The notes beneath the pieces were generated by a model. That model had not been told where the DNA came from. It saw only the letters and a program-made list of their open reading frames with translations, and did no database searches. This document shows positions 27,839-36,245 of a stretch of 64,000 nt of DNA, one piece after another (the stretch's first letter is position 1; each line of letters begins with the position of its first letter). Position numbers and translations under genes: made by a program. The stretch is from NCBI RefSeq assembly GCF_036067295.1, contig NZ_CP107954.1:3472001-3536000 (forward strand), given 5' to 3'. The DNA comes from Kribbella sp. NBC_00382. Its GTDB lineage: Bacteria > Actinomycetota > Actinomycetes > Propionibacteriales > Kribbellaceae.

Positions 27839-28458
27839 TTCGTGTTGTCCTTCACCTTGACGGTGCTCTCGGCCGCGATCTTGTCCGCCATCCACTTCTC
27901 GTGGTGGTCCAGGATCGACTCGTCGGTGTGCTCGTAGTGCTGCACGGTGAGCTTCACCTCGGCCGGCAGTTCGGTGATCTTCGGCAGCTTCCAGACGTAC
28001 GCGACGTCCTCGCCGAACTCCGGCGTCAGTACCGGCGTGGGCGTCCCGTCGCGCAGGTTCGTCGTGCCGATCGGGGCATCGGTGTCCTTGATCCCCGGTA
28101 CGCCGATCAGCCGGACCAGATCGGGTGGCGGGGTGATGCCGGTGTCGTCGGTCACCTTGAGCTTGGTCACCACGGCGATCAGCGCGCCACCGTCATCCGG
28201 CTGGAACAGCGGCTTCAGGTGCTTGACCGTGACCACCCGCTGGATCGTCACCTCGAGCTGGCCGCTGTCGATCGCCGTGCCGGCCGCCACCTGCGGAGTC
28301 TCGTCAGCCGCCTTCTTCAGGCCGCCGAACGCCGCCGAGATCGCCAGCAGCACCACGCCCGCGCTGATCCCCCAGGTCTTCAGCGACCGGCCGCGCACCT
28401 TCAAGTCCTGCAGCTCCGGCAGTTCCTCGCCGTCACCGCTCCCCGTTGCTTCTGGCAC
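27835..28458 (-). CDS. Single-pass membrane-anchored beta-domain protein 1
   Basis: 207 residues. An acidic N-terminus of ~28 residues is followed by a membrane helix (~30-48, GISAGVVLLAISAAFG) and a beta domain (ALIAVVTKLKVTDDTGITPP, VTIQRVVTVKHLKPL). First gene of the cassette. Same layout and similar size as the next two genes although pairwise identity is low, which suggests old duplications. Possible roles are surface sensing or complex assembly; this is speculative. Confidence 0.7.
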   Translation of the reverse strand: MPEATGSGDGEELPELQDLKVRGRSLKTWGISAGVVLLAISAAFGGLKKAADETPQVAAGTAIDSGQLEVTIQRVVTVKHLKPLFQPDDGGALIAVVTKLKVTDDTGITPPPDLVRLIGVPGIKDTDAPIGTTNLRDGTPTPVLTPEFGEDVAYVWKLPKITELPAEVKLTVQHYEHTDESILDHHEKWMADKIAAESTVKVKDNTK

Positions 28459-28486
28459 GCCCGAAGCCTAACGACCCAAAGGGGCG

Positions 28487-28924
28487 TCAGTCGGTGGGCC
28501 GTCCCCTTAGGCGCTTGGTGTCACCGCGGCGCTTCTTGTCGTCCAGCCGCCGGCGGACCGCGTTCTTGCTGGGCCGGGTCGGCCGCCGCTTCCGGGGCGG
28601 GGCCGCGATCGCCTCCCGGATCAGCGCCGCCAACCGGGTCCGAGCCGCCTCCCGGTTGCGCCACTGTGAGCGCTGCTCGGACGCCGCGATAGTCAGTACG
28701 CCGTCGACGAGCCGCGAGCCGAGCCGCTCCAGCGCACGGGCCTTCAGTACTTCGCTGAGCGCCGTGCTGGCCGCCACGTCGAAGCTGAGCTCGACCCGGC
28801 TGTCAGTGGTGTTCACCGACTGCCCGCCCGGGCCGCTCGACCGGGAGAACCGCCAGCTGAGCTCGGATTCCGGGATGACAACGCCGTGGCGCACGATCAA
28901 CCCGGTTTCCATGGGGCTATTCAA
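28487..28924 (-). CDS. arfB: Ribosome-rescue factor ArfB (YaeJ-type peptidyl-tRNA hydrolase)
   Basis: 145 residues (141 if the ATG at 28912 is used). The catalytic GGQ sits in RSSGPGGQSVNTTDSRVELS, and the basic C-terminal tail (RRPTRPSKNAVRRRLDDKK, then RRGDTKRLRG) is the part that enters the empty mRNA channel of stalled ribosomes. It frees non-stop ribosomes by hydrolysing peptidyl-tRNA. The short start region overlaps the end of the TetR gene, so the two are probably in one transcript. Confidence 0.93.
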   Translation of the reverse strand: MNSPMETGLIVRHGVVIPESELSWRFSRSSGPGGQSVNTTDSRVELSFDVAASTALSEVLKARALERLGSRLVDGVLTIAASEQRSQWRNREAARTRLAALIREAIAAPPRKRRPTRPSKNAVRRRLDDKKRRGDTKRLRGRPTD

Positions 28925-29543
28925 TCAAAGGGCCCAGTGGTGGCGGGGATCCAGCCAAGGTGGCGGCCAGCAGGGACTGTGCCGACCACTTCATCAACCG
29001 GACCGCCTCGGCGTGCGGCAGTTTCGCCACATCCAGCAGCCAGCTGAAGGCTTCGATCCCGGCGACGCTCCGGATCGCGATCGCGAGCTGATGGACGGAA
29101 TCGGCCGGCAGTTCGTCCCGGAGCGGCAGCAGCGCTTCTTCGATCCAGTTGATCGCGCGGCCCTGGCGCAGCGGGAGGGCCGCTCGCTCGGCGGGATCGG
29201 CCTCGAGGGAGAGCCGGAGCATCGTGCGTTGCTGCTCCTCGGTCTCGACGATCAACGCGATGAAGGTGTCGATCACGACCGCCAGACGCTGGCTCACATC
29301 GCTGGGCGGATCCGCCGGGAGCAAGGAGGTGGCCGTGGTCTCGGGATGGGCGGCCGAGAGCAGGGCGCGCTGGTTCGGGAAGTACCGGTACGCCGTTGGG
29401 CGTGACACCTCCGCGGCTGCCGCTGCCTGCTCGACGGTCGGTGTCACCCCGGCGGCGACCAACTCGCGGGCCGCGGCCACCAGGGCGTCTCTGGTGCGCT
29501 GCTTCTGCCGGCTGCGGCCACCGGTCTCGTAGGGCATTGACAC
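28917..29543 (-). CDS. TetR family regulator, divergent from the cupin gene
   Basis: 208 residues. HTH region: RTRDALVAAARELVAAG, VEQAAAAAEVSRPTAYRYFPN. The GTG at 29543 lies seven bases after a TATCAT -10 (29551-29556 on the minus strand) with no RBS, so translation is probably leaderless; an ATG at 29537 is an alternative. A 37-bp dyad covers both divergent promoters, so it should repress itself and the cupin gene. arfB overlaps its 3' end. Confidence 0.9.
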   Translation of the reverse strand: MSMPYETGGRSRQKQRTRDALVAAARELVAAGVTPTVEQAAAAAEVSRPTAYRYFPNQRALLSAAHPETTATSLLPADPPSDVSQRLAVVIDTFIALIVETEEQQRTMLRLSLEADPAERAALPLRQGRAINWIEEALLPLRDELPADSVHQLAIAIRSVAGIEAFSWLLDVAKLPHAEAVRLMKWSAQSLLAATLAGSPPPLGPLIE

Positions 29544-29550
29544 AATGCCG

Positions 29551-29587
29551 ATGATACCCCAGTCTCGTGGTGAGACCTAAGTATCAT
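29551..29587. promoter_or_regulatory. Symmetric TetR operator with two back-to-back -10 elements
   Basis: Outer arms ATGATAC (29551-29557) and GTATCAT (29581-29587) and inner arms GTCTC (29562-29566) and GAGAC (29572-29576) share the same centre at 29569. Each outer arm contains a TATCAT -10 reading away from the centre, one for the TetR gene and one for the cupin gene. Confidence 0.8.
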
Positions 29588-29607
29588 AAGCGGGAGGGGT
29601 GGACGTG

Positions 29608-30090
29608 ATGAGTGGATTCGTCAGGGCAGCGGACGATGGCGAGTTGCGGTGGTTCTCCGGGGGTGGGGTGCACCGCTGGATGGCTACCGCCGAGCAGACC
29701 GACGGGAGCTATCTGCTGTTCGAGGACCGGATGGAGCGCGGCAAGGTCACGCCGCTCCACTTGCACCCCGACGCGGACGAGTCGATGTACCTGCTGGAGG
29801 GGGAGATCCTGATCCACCTGGACGGCGTCGAGCATCGCGTGGGTCCGGGCGGCCTGGTGATGGTGCCGCGAGGGACGCCGCACGCGTTCCTGGTGACGTC
29901 CGAGACGGCGAGGATGCTCTGTCTGATCACGCCCGGCGTCGGTCAGGAGTTCTTCTTCGACGCCAGCGAACCGTACGTCGAAGGCGTAGCGCACGAGGTC
30001 GACTTCGCCAGGATCCAGCAGTCGGCCAAGACCAACGGCAGCACCGAGATCCTCGGCCCGCCGCCGTTCGCGAAACTGCCGGTGGGGTAG
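29608..30090 (+). CDS. Cupin domain protein
   Basis: 160 residues from the ATG at 29608, eight bases after GGGAGGGG (GTGs at 29599 and 29605 are alternatives). The metal-binding cupin motif 1 is TPLHLHPDADESMYLLEGE, and motif 2 is GTPHAFLV. The fold matches quercetin-dioxygenase-like single cupins. Substrate unknown. Controlled by the divergent TetR through the symmetric operator. Confidence 0.88.
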   Translation: MSGFVRAADDGELRWFSGGGVHRWMATAEQTDGSYLLFEDRMERGKVTPLHLHPDADESMYLLEGEILIHLDGVEHRVGPGGLVMVPRGTPHAFLVTSETARMLCLITPGVGQEFFFDASEPYVEGVAHEVDFARIQQSAKTNGSTEILGPPPFAKLPVG

Positions 30091-30135
30091 TGCCCCGGCG
30101 CCGACCTGGGAAGGCCGGCGCCGAGGCGGAAGCCA

Positions 30136-31476
30136 TCAGGCCGCGGGGTCCACGGCGCGGCCGAGGGCGCGGTAGTCCCAGGAGGCTGCACGCCAGGCGA
30201 CCGGGTCGAGGGCGTGCCGGCCGTCCACGATCGCCCGGACGGCCACGATCTCGCCGAGCCACTCGGGGTCGATCTCGCGGAACTGGTCCCACTCCGTCAG
30301 CAGCGCCACGACCTGCGCGCCCTCAGCCGCCTCTGCGACGCCCGAGGCGTAGTGCAGGTCCGGGTACGCCTTACGTGCGTTGTCCATCGCCTGCGGGTCG
30401 TAGACGCGCACGATCGCGCCTTCGGCCTGCAGGAGCCGGGCCACGTCCAGCGCCGGCGCGTCCCGGATGTCGTCCGAGTCCGGCTTGAACGCCGCCCCGA
30501 GCGCACAGACCGTCACACCCTCCAGCGAGCCGCCGGCCTGCGAACGGATCAGGTCGACCGTCCGCTGCCGCCGCCGCTGGTTGATCGCGTCGACCTCGCG
30601 CAGGAACGAGACCGCCTGCCCGACGCCGAGCTCCTCGGTGCGGTGGATGAAGGCGCGGATGTCCTTCGGCAGACATCCACCACCGAACCCGAGTCCGGGC
30701 CGCAGGAAGCGGCCGCCGATCCGCGGGTCGTAGGACAGTGCCGCGGCCAGCTGCTGCACGTCGGCGCCGGTCGTCTCGCACACCTCGGCCATCGCGTTGA
30801 TGAACGAGATCTTCGTGGCCAGGAAGGAGTTCGCGGACACCTTGACCAGCTCGGCCGTCGGCAGATCGGTCACCACGACCGGTACTTCGGCCTCGAGCAG
30901 CGGAGCGAAAGCCGCCTGCAGCTGCTCCAGTGCCCAGTCGGACGCGACCCCGAAGACGAGCCGGTCCGGCCGCATCGTGTCCTCGACGGCGAACCCCTCC
31001 CGCAAGAACTCCGGGTTCCAGGCCAGCTCGACCTGGTCACCGGCCGGCGCCGTCGACTGGAGCAGTTCGGTCAGCCGGGCCGCGGTGCCGACCGGGACGG
31101 TCGACTTGCCGACCACCAGCGCGCGCCGGGTGAGGTGCCGGGCCAGATCGGTCACCACCGCGTCGACGTACGTCATGTCGGCCGCGGGTGAGTCCTTCAT
31201 CTGCGGCGTACCGACGCAGACGAAGTGCACGTCGCCGAACTCGGCCGCCTCGGCGATGTCGGTGCTGAACCGGAGCCGGCCGGTCTCCAGTGCCTTGCTG
31301 AGCATCTCGGGCAGCCCGGGCTCGTAGAACGGGACGCGGCCGTCGGCCAGGGCCGCGATCTTCGCCTCGTCGGTGTCGATGCCGAGTACGTCGAAGCCGA
31401 GTACGGCCATGCAGATCGCGTGCGTTGCACCCAGGTAACCGGTGCCCAGAACGGTGATGCGTGGCTTGGCAGCCAT
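30136..31476 (-). CDS. UDP-glucose 6-dehydrogenase
   Basis: 446 residues from the ATG at 31476 (GGGGGG five bases upstream). It oxidises UDP-glucose to UDP-glucuronate with NAD. Visible: the Rossmann motif VLGTGYLGATHA, VPFYEPGLPEML, VGKSTVPVGTA, NPEFLREGFAVEDT, and the catalytic cysteine in GFGGGCLPKDIRAF. Last gene of the leftward polysaccharide operon, 79 bp after the Tat beta-helix gene and preceded by a hairpin. UDP-glucuronate is the expected donor for the operon's GT2 synthase. Confidence 0.93.
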   Translation of the reverse strand: MAAKPRITVLGTGYLGATHAICMAVLGFDVLGIDTDEAKIAALADGRVPFYEPGLPEMLSKALETGRLRFSTDIAEAAEFGDVHFVCVGTPQMKDSPAADMTYVDAVVTDLARHLTRRALVVGKSTVPVGTAARLTELLQSTAPAGDQVELAWNPEFLREGFAVEDTMRPDRLVFGVASDWALEQLQAAFAPLLEAEVPVVVTDLPTAELVKVSANSFLATKISFINAMAEVCETTGADVQQLAAALSYDPRIGGRFLRPGLGFGGGCLPKDIRAFIHRTEELGVGQAVSFLREVDAINQRRRQRTVDLIRSQAGGSLEGVTVCALGAAFKPDSDDIRDAPALDVARLLQAEGAIVRVYDPQAMDNARKAYPDLHYASGVAEAAEGAQVVALLTEWDQFREIDPEWLGEIVAVRAIVDGRHALDPVAWRAASWDYRALGRAVDPAA

Positions 31477-31508
31477 CAGAACCCCCCATAGGTTCGCAGG
31501 TGGAAGCT

Positions 31509-31535
31509 GTCCGTCCGGTCTCTCGCCGGGCGGAC
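31509..31535. terminator. Intercistronic hairpin before the UDP-glucose dehydrogenase gene
   Basis: GTCCGTCCGG / CCGGGCGGAC with a seven-base loop, ten pairs with one wobble. No T-tract; it probably tunes rather than stops read-through into the dehydrogenase gene. Confidence 0.6.
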
Positions 31536-31555
31536 GGTCGGGTGGAGTCGATGTG

Positions 31556-32818
31556 TTATTTGCAGGGAATGTTGCTGAGGCCTTCGCCGGCCCCGGTAAA
31601 TTTGTTGTCACAGGCAACGACATTGGAAGCGGGCTGGCGCAGCGCGATCGCCAGGCCGGGGCCGTCCACGGTCGCGATGTTGCCGGTGAACACGTTGTGG
31701 TCACCCCAGCCCTTCAGGATCTGGTGGGTCTGGAAGCCGTCCAGGGTCGACTTCGTCCCACTGTTGCCCTTGATCAGCCAGTTGTTGCCCTTGACATCCA
31801 CCCAGGAATCGGCGCCGCTCAGCGCCGAGCCGTCGAAGGTGTTGCCCTCGACCAGCCCCCCGGTGGTGCCTTCCTTGATGTCGACGGCCTCTGAGGTGAC
31901 CTGCGAGATCTTGTTGCCCTTGACGACATTGCGGTCGCTGCGGTCGGGCTGGCAGTTGTTGGTCGTGCACCAGTTGCTGACCGCGGAGCCGATGTAGACG
32001 CCCTCGCCGAACTTGTCCCGGCGCTGACCCGTCTTGGAGATGGTGTTGTTCAGGACGACGTTGTCCGTACTGTTCGCGCGCAGGTGGATCGCCTCGTCAC
32101 CGATGTCGTGCACGGTCAGACCCTGCACGACCGACCCGACGGTGGTGTCGGCCATCACGCCCTTCTGACCGTTCGTGACGGTGAACCCCACCAGCCGCCA
32201 GTACTTGGCCTTGTTCAGGTGGAAGACGTACCCACCCTTGATGCCGTCGCCGTCCAGTACTGCGCCCGCTCCGCCGCACAACCAGATCGGTTGTGCCGCG
32301 GTACCAGAGGCCTGGGTGACGAACTTCCCGGTGTACGTGCCGTCCTCGAGAGCGATGCTGGTCCCGGGGGCGGCCTTCGACAACGCTTCTTCGAGGCTCT
32401 TGGTGTCCTGCACCGTGACGGTGGCCGCCGGGCAGGTGACCGGTGACGAGTTCGGCAGCGGTCCTTGGCCTGCGGCCGCCGCGTTGGCGATCACCGGCGC
32501 GTCTTCCGGCTTCTTCTTGCCGTCGCCGCCCTCGCCGTCGTCCGGAGACTCGCTCTCGGTCGGCTGGGTCGCTGGTGTGCTGGCCGGGTCGCTCGGCTCG
32601 TCGGTGATGTCCGGGATGCTCGGCTCCGGCGGTACCGACGGAATCGATGGCCCGACTGATGGCAGTGGAGCGGATGTGTGGTCGTCCGGCCAAGCGGCGG
32701 CCACGATGCCGCCACCGACCAGCAGGACCGCCCCGGCCGCACTGCCGGCGATGATCAGCTCACGCCGGGACAGCTTGTTCAGCCTGGTCAGTTCGAGCAG
32801 CCGGCTCAGCCGGGTCAT
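31556..32818 (-). CDS. Exported right-handed beta-helix protein, Tat-type signal
   Basis: 420 residues from the ATG at 32818, which overlaps the upstream stop (ATGA). Residues ~17-45 carry a twin-arginine-like motif (SRRELIIAGSAAGAVLLVGG), then a long Pro/Ser/Glu-rich linker. The domain from ~135 has the repeat pattern of parallel beta-helices (VVQGLTVHDIGDEAIHLRAN, NVVLNNTISKTGQ, GLVEGNTFDGSAL, WLIKGNSGTKSTLDG). Four to five cysteines occur. Such domains act as polysaccharide lyases or epimerases; no specific catalytic motif is recognised. It follows the AlgG-like gene in the operon. Confidence 0.8.
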   Translation of the reverse strand: MTRLSRLLELTRLNKLSRRELIIAGSAAGAVLLVGGGIVAAAWPDDHTSAPLPSVGPSIPSVPPEPSIPDITDEPSDPASTPATQPTESESPDDGEGGDGKKKPEDAPVIANAAAAGQGPLPNSSPVTCPAATVTVQDTKSLEEALSKAAPGTSIALEDGTYTGKFVTQASGTAAQPIWLCGGAGAVLDGDGIKGGYVFHLNKAKYWRLVGFTVTNGQKGVMADTTVGSVVQGLTVHDIGDEAIHLRANSTDNVVLNNTISKTGQRRDKFGEGVYIGSAVSNWCTTNNCQPDRSDRNVVKGNKISQVTSEAVDIKEGTTGGLVEGNTFDGSALSGADSWVDVKGNNWLIKGNSGTKSTLDGFQTHQILKGWGDHNVFTGNIATVDGPGLAIALRQPASNVVACDNKFTGAGEGLSNIPCK

Positions 32819-34860
32819 CTGGCTCCCAAGTGGTTGTTGTTGTCGCCGGCGACCGGGACCGCGCCGGCCGGCACGCTCCTGCCATCGGTCACCGGGCGCT
32901 TGTCGGCGTACGGGTGGACGACCTTCCGGATCCGGCGCGAGCCCCGGGCGGCGGTGAAGATCAGCAGGGCGGCGAGGCAGATCCACATCGCGGTCAGCGG
33001 CTGCAGGAACCGCTTCAGGGTGACCACGAACGGCGTGGTGTCGTGCCAGTTGTCCTCGTCGTTCTTCCAGCGGTGCATGTTGACGTCCGCGGCCCGCTTG
33101 GTGTCGATCGCGCTCGGGCCCCGGCCGCTGATGGTGTTCTCGGTGACCTTGGTCTCGCTCACCGAGCCGACCAGCGAGATGGCGTGCGAGTCGGCGTCCG
33201 ACATCGTGTTGCGCTGCACCGTGGCGGCCGAGTCGCGCAGGTACACGCTGGTGTTGCCGCCGCTGATGATGTTGCCGGTGACAACGGACTTGGTGACGCC
33301 GTCGCGGATCGCGATGCCTTGCCGGATCGGCTCGGTGACCCGGTTGCCGACCACCGAGACGTCCTCGGCGCCGCCCCGGACCACGACGCCCATGTCGTTG
33401 CCCTGCAGGTCGTTCGCGTTGACGCCGATGTTGGTGCCGCCGATCACCTCGACGCCGTACCGGGCGTTGTCGATCAGCTTGCTGTTGGACACGGTGTTGT
33501 TGCCGTAGCTGCCCAGGCTGGAGCCGGTCGCGCTCGGTCCGTCGGCCAGCGGCAGGCCGGACATGGTCAGCCCGTTGCGGTGGTTGCGGCTGGCCTCGAT
33601 CTCGGACAGCACGATGCCGGTCGTTGCCCTGGACAACACGAAACCGTCACCGGCGTTGCCGTCGGCGGTACTGGAGTCGATCACGGCGTTGGTGACGTAG
33701 CGGTGCATCACGATGCCGTCGACCAGGCTGTCGTCGAACTTGCTGTCCCGGATGTCGAGGCCGTTGGCGCTGGCCGCGAACAGCCCGAACGCGTTCCGCT
33801 TGATCGTGGTGTTCTGGATCAGCGCGGAGACGTAGCTGTACTCCGGATCCGCGATGTCCACCTCGGGCAGCGGCAGCTTGCCGGCCGGGAGGACCTGGCT
33901 GAGGCTGTTCTTGCCCGCGCCGTTCAGTCCCGTAGTACCGGGGTCGGCCTTCTTGCCGGCGTCCTTCTCGGCCTGGCGTTCCTTGGTGGCGCGCTTGCCG
34001 ACCCGCATCGTCTCGCCGAGCTTGTCCAGCGATCCGCTGTTGGGGCGGTCGGTACCGGTGAGCGACAGCCCGCCGGTGCGGCCGCTCCAGAAGCCGAGGT
34101 CGGACAGTTCGGCGTACCGGAAGCGGACCTGGCCACCGAGCGAGCGGATGTAGGCCCGGCCGTCGTTGGTCAGCGTGTCCGGGCCGTCGGTGTCGCGGTT
34201 CCAGCTGGAGATCCGGACCGGCCGGCCGTTCGCACCCTGGACGTTCAGCACGCCGCCGTAGTTGACGATCGAGACGAAACCCTTGTCGTCGCTGGCCAGT
34301 CGCAGCGTGAGGCCGCCGGACGAGGCCAGGTTCAGCGTCGCGCCGTTCTGGATCACGACGTGCTCGGACAGCAGGTAGCCGCCGTCCGGCTGCCGGATGA
34401 AGGTCTGCGGGGCGAGCCCGAGCAGGTCCTTGATCGTGTAGACCTCACGGCGCGGCGTCAGGACCAGCGTGTACGCCGAACCAGTGGCGATCCGGTACGG
34501 CGAATTGAGGGACGTCTTGCTCCACCGGGCCAGCGAGTCGACCGTGCGGACCTCTACCAGGCGGCGGTCCTCGTCGGCGACGTACGCCGCTTCGGCCTCC
34601 GGGTCACCCGGGTAGGGGAGCCGGTCGATCGCCTTGTCGTCCTTGGCCTCGCCGGGTGTGGTCGGCTGGGTCGCGTCCGGTGGCTGCGGCTTCGGGGTGG
34701 TACTGGGCGTGGTCGCGCTGGGCTTCGGTGTTGGCGACGGTGTCGCGTTGGGCGAGCCGGAGGCGGTGGTCTGCAAGAGGACGAACCCGGCAATACCGAG
34801 CACTCCGACCACGGCGACGGCCCGGAGGCCCTTGCGGCTCTTCTTCTTGGGCTCGGTCAT
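32815..34860 (-). CDS. Membrane-anchored beta-helix protein resembling AlgG-type epimerases
   Basis: 681 residues from the ATG at 34860, overlapping the GT2 stop (ATGA). It has membrane helices at both ends (~13-31 and ~625-645). A Pro/Thr-rich linker and an N-terminal domain (~75-200) lead into a beta-helix whose repeats recall AlgG (DGIVMHRYVTNAVIDSS, GDGFVLSRATTGIVLSEIEA, NHRNGLTMSG, ARYGVEVIGGTNIGVNAND). The DPHD catalytic motif of AlgG is not seen, so activity may differ or be lost. It probably sits outside the membrane beside the synthase. Confidence 0.8.
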   Translation of the reverse strand: MTEPKKKSRKGLRAVAVVGVLGIAGFVLLQTTASGSPNATPSPTPKPSATTPSTTPKPQPPDATQPTTPGEAKDDKAIDRLPYPGDPEAEAAYVADEDRRLVEVRTVDSLARWSKTSLNSPYRIATGSAYTLVLTPRREVYTIKDLLGLAPQTFIRQPDGGYLLSEHVVIQNGATLNLASSGGLTLRLASDDKGFVSIVNYGGVLNVQGANGRPVRISSWNRDTDGPDTLTNDGRAYIRSLGGQVRFRYAELSDLGFWSGRTGGLSLTGTDRPNSGSLDKLGETMRVGKRATKERQAEKDAGKKADPGTTGLNGAGKNSLSQVLPAGKLPLPEVDIADPEYSYVSALIQNTTIKRNAFGLFAASANGLDIRDSKFDDSLVDGIVMHRYVTNAVIDSSTADGNAGDGFVLSRATTGIVLSEIEASRNHRNGLTMSGLPLADGPSATGSSLGSYGNNTVSNSKLIDNARYGVEVIGGTNIGVNANDLQGNDMGVVVRGGAEDVSVVGNRVTEPIRQGIAIRDGVTKSVVTGNIISGGNTSVYLRDSAATVQRNTMSDADSHAISLVGSVSETKVTENTISGRGPSAIDTKRAADVNMHRWKNDEDNWHDTTPFVVTLKRFLQPLTAMWICLAALLIFTAARGSRRIRKVVHPYADKRPVTDGRSVPAGAVPVAGDNNNHLGAR

Positions 34861-36239
34861 GACGCGGGCTCCGTCTGCAGCTCGGCGGACGCGTGCTTGG
34901 GGCGGTTCGCTTCGTTGTGCATGGCCGGCTGCAGTTGGCCCGTGGTGGTGGTGTTCTGGTTCGGGCGGATCAGCGAGGCCGCGTCCTGGCCCTCGCCGCC
35001 GATGGTGTCCTCGGACCGGGTCAGCCAGCCCTGCTTGTTCATCGTCACGAAGGCGTACAGCTTGATCGGCAGCGCGATCAGGATGACGGTGACGGCGATC
35101 AGCGGCAGCAGCACGATCTCGCCCGGATGTCTGCGCAGGTGGGAGATGCCGCGGATGCCGCGGGCGATCGTCATCCAGACCGCGGCCAGCGCGAAGCTCT
35201 GCCAGGTCCAGTCGAGCCGGCTGAAGACCATGTAGCCGATGGTGATGCCCATCGTCACCGGCGTCAGCAGGATCTGCAGCACGGTCACCTTGGTCACCAG
35301 CGGGACCCGCCACAGCCAGCCCTTGTAGACGGCCGTCAGGTAGCAGCGGTACGAGTTGCGGCTCCAGCGGATCCGCTGCTTGGCAAAGGCGCGGAAGGTG
35401 GAGGGGAACATCGAGAGCGCCTTGGCCGACGACTGGTGCACGGTCTTGTAGCCGGAGGCGAGTACCAGCCAGGTCAGCCGGCCGTCGTCACCGGCGATAC
35501 AGCGCCGGCCGAGGAAGAACTCGTTCTCCAGGTTCTCCAGCACCGGCATCACGACACTGCGCCGGTACGCGCCGGTGCGGCCCGAGACGCAGGCGACCGC
35601 GCCGGCCGCGCCCATCGCGGGCACGTAGTCGTAGTACCGGAGGTTGACCAGCCAGTTGGCGACCCGGCGCCAGACGCTGGTGGTGCGCTCGTGCACGTTC
35701 TGCTGGGTGCTGACGGCGCCGACCTCGGGGTCGATGAACGGGCGCTGCACAGCCTTCAGCAGGCCGGGCTCCCAGCTCGTGTCCGAGTCGACCAGCAGCA
35801 GCACGTCGTAGGAGGCGGCGCGGATCCCGACGCCGAGCGCGGAGCGCTTGCCGGCGTGCTTGAACAGGATCGGGTTGATCCGCGGGTCGTCGAGCGCGAC
35901 CAGCCGCTCATAGGCCTCGGTGTCCGCGACGTCCAGGACGATGATGATCTCGTCCGGGTTCTGCGCTCGCCAGCTCTCCAGGCAGCGCATCAGGATGTCG
36001 GGATCCTCGTGAAAAGAAGGAACCACCACCGAGGTGGTGGTGGTGAAGTCGTTCTCGATCGGTTTGGCCAGCCGGGACAGAAAGAAGCGGTACAGCCAGA
36101 GCGCCCAGACCACAATTCCGGCGGCTGCCAGCGGGACCAGATTTCGCCATTGCGAAAGATCGTCCATGGACAATGAGAAATGCGTGATGCGATCCCAGAT
36201 GTCAGCCAGGCTGAATCGGCTCATGGGCGTAGTGAACAC
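34857..36239 (-). CDS. Processive family 2 glycosyltransferase (polysaccharide synthase)
   Basis: 460 residues from the GTG at 36239, six bases after AAGGA; the ATG at 36245 touches the RBS and is less likely. One N-terminal helix (~36-57), then the GT-A domain with VVVPSFHEDPD, VDSDTSW (DXD-type), GDDGRLT (base) and QRIRWSR (QXXRW), then three membrane helices. This is the layout of hyaluronan/Alg8-like synthases that polymerise and export in one step. First gene of the four-gene operon. The donor is probably UDP-glucuronate made by the last gene. Confidence 0.9.
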   Translation of the reverse strand: MFTTPMSRFSLADIWDRITHFSLSMDDLSQWRNLVPLAAAGIVVWALWLYRFFLSRLAKPIENDFTTTTSVVVPSFHEDPDILMRCLESWRAQNPDEIIIVLDVADTEAYERLVALDDPRINPILFKHAGKRSALGVGIRAASYDVLLLVDSDTSWEPGLLKAVQRPFIDPEVGAVSTQQNVHERTTSVWRRVANWLVNLRYYDYVPAMGAAGAVACVSGRTGAYRRSVVMPVLENLENEFFLGRRCIAGDDGRLTWLVLASGYKTVHQSSAKALSMFPSTFRAFAKQRIRWSRNSYRCYLTAVYKGWLWRVPLVTKVTVLQILLTPVTMGITIGYMVFSRLDWTWQSFALAAVWMTIARGIRGISHLRRHPGEIVLLPLIAVTVILIALPIKLYAFVTMNKQGWLTRSEDTIGGEGQDAASLIRPNQNTTTTGQLQPAMHNEANRPKHASAELQTEPAS

Positions 36240-36245
36240 AATCAT

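Noticed and set aside
32830..35235. 801-residue open frame on the plus strand opposite the AlgG-like gene
   Set aside because: Antisense shadow of a high-GC gene: composition rich in Val/Gly/Arg/Asp/His, no domain, no start signal, while the minus-strand frame has clear membrane helices and beta-helix repeats.
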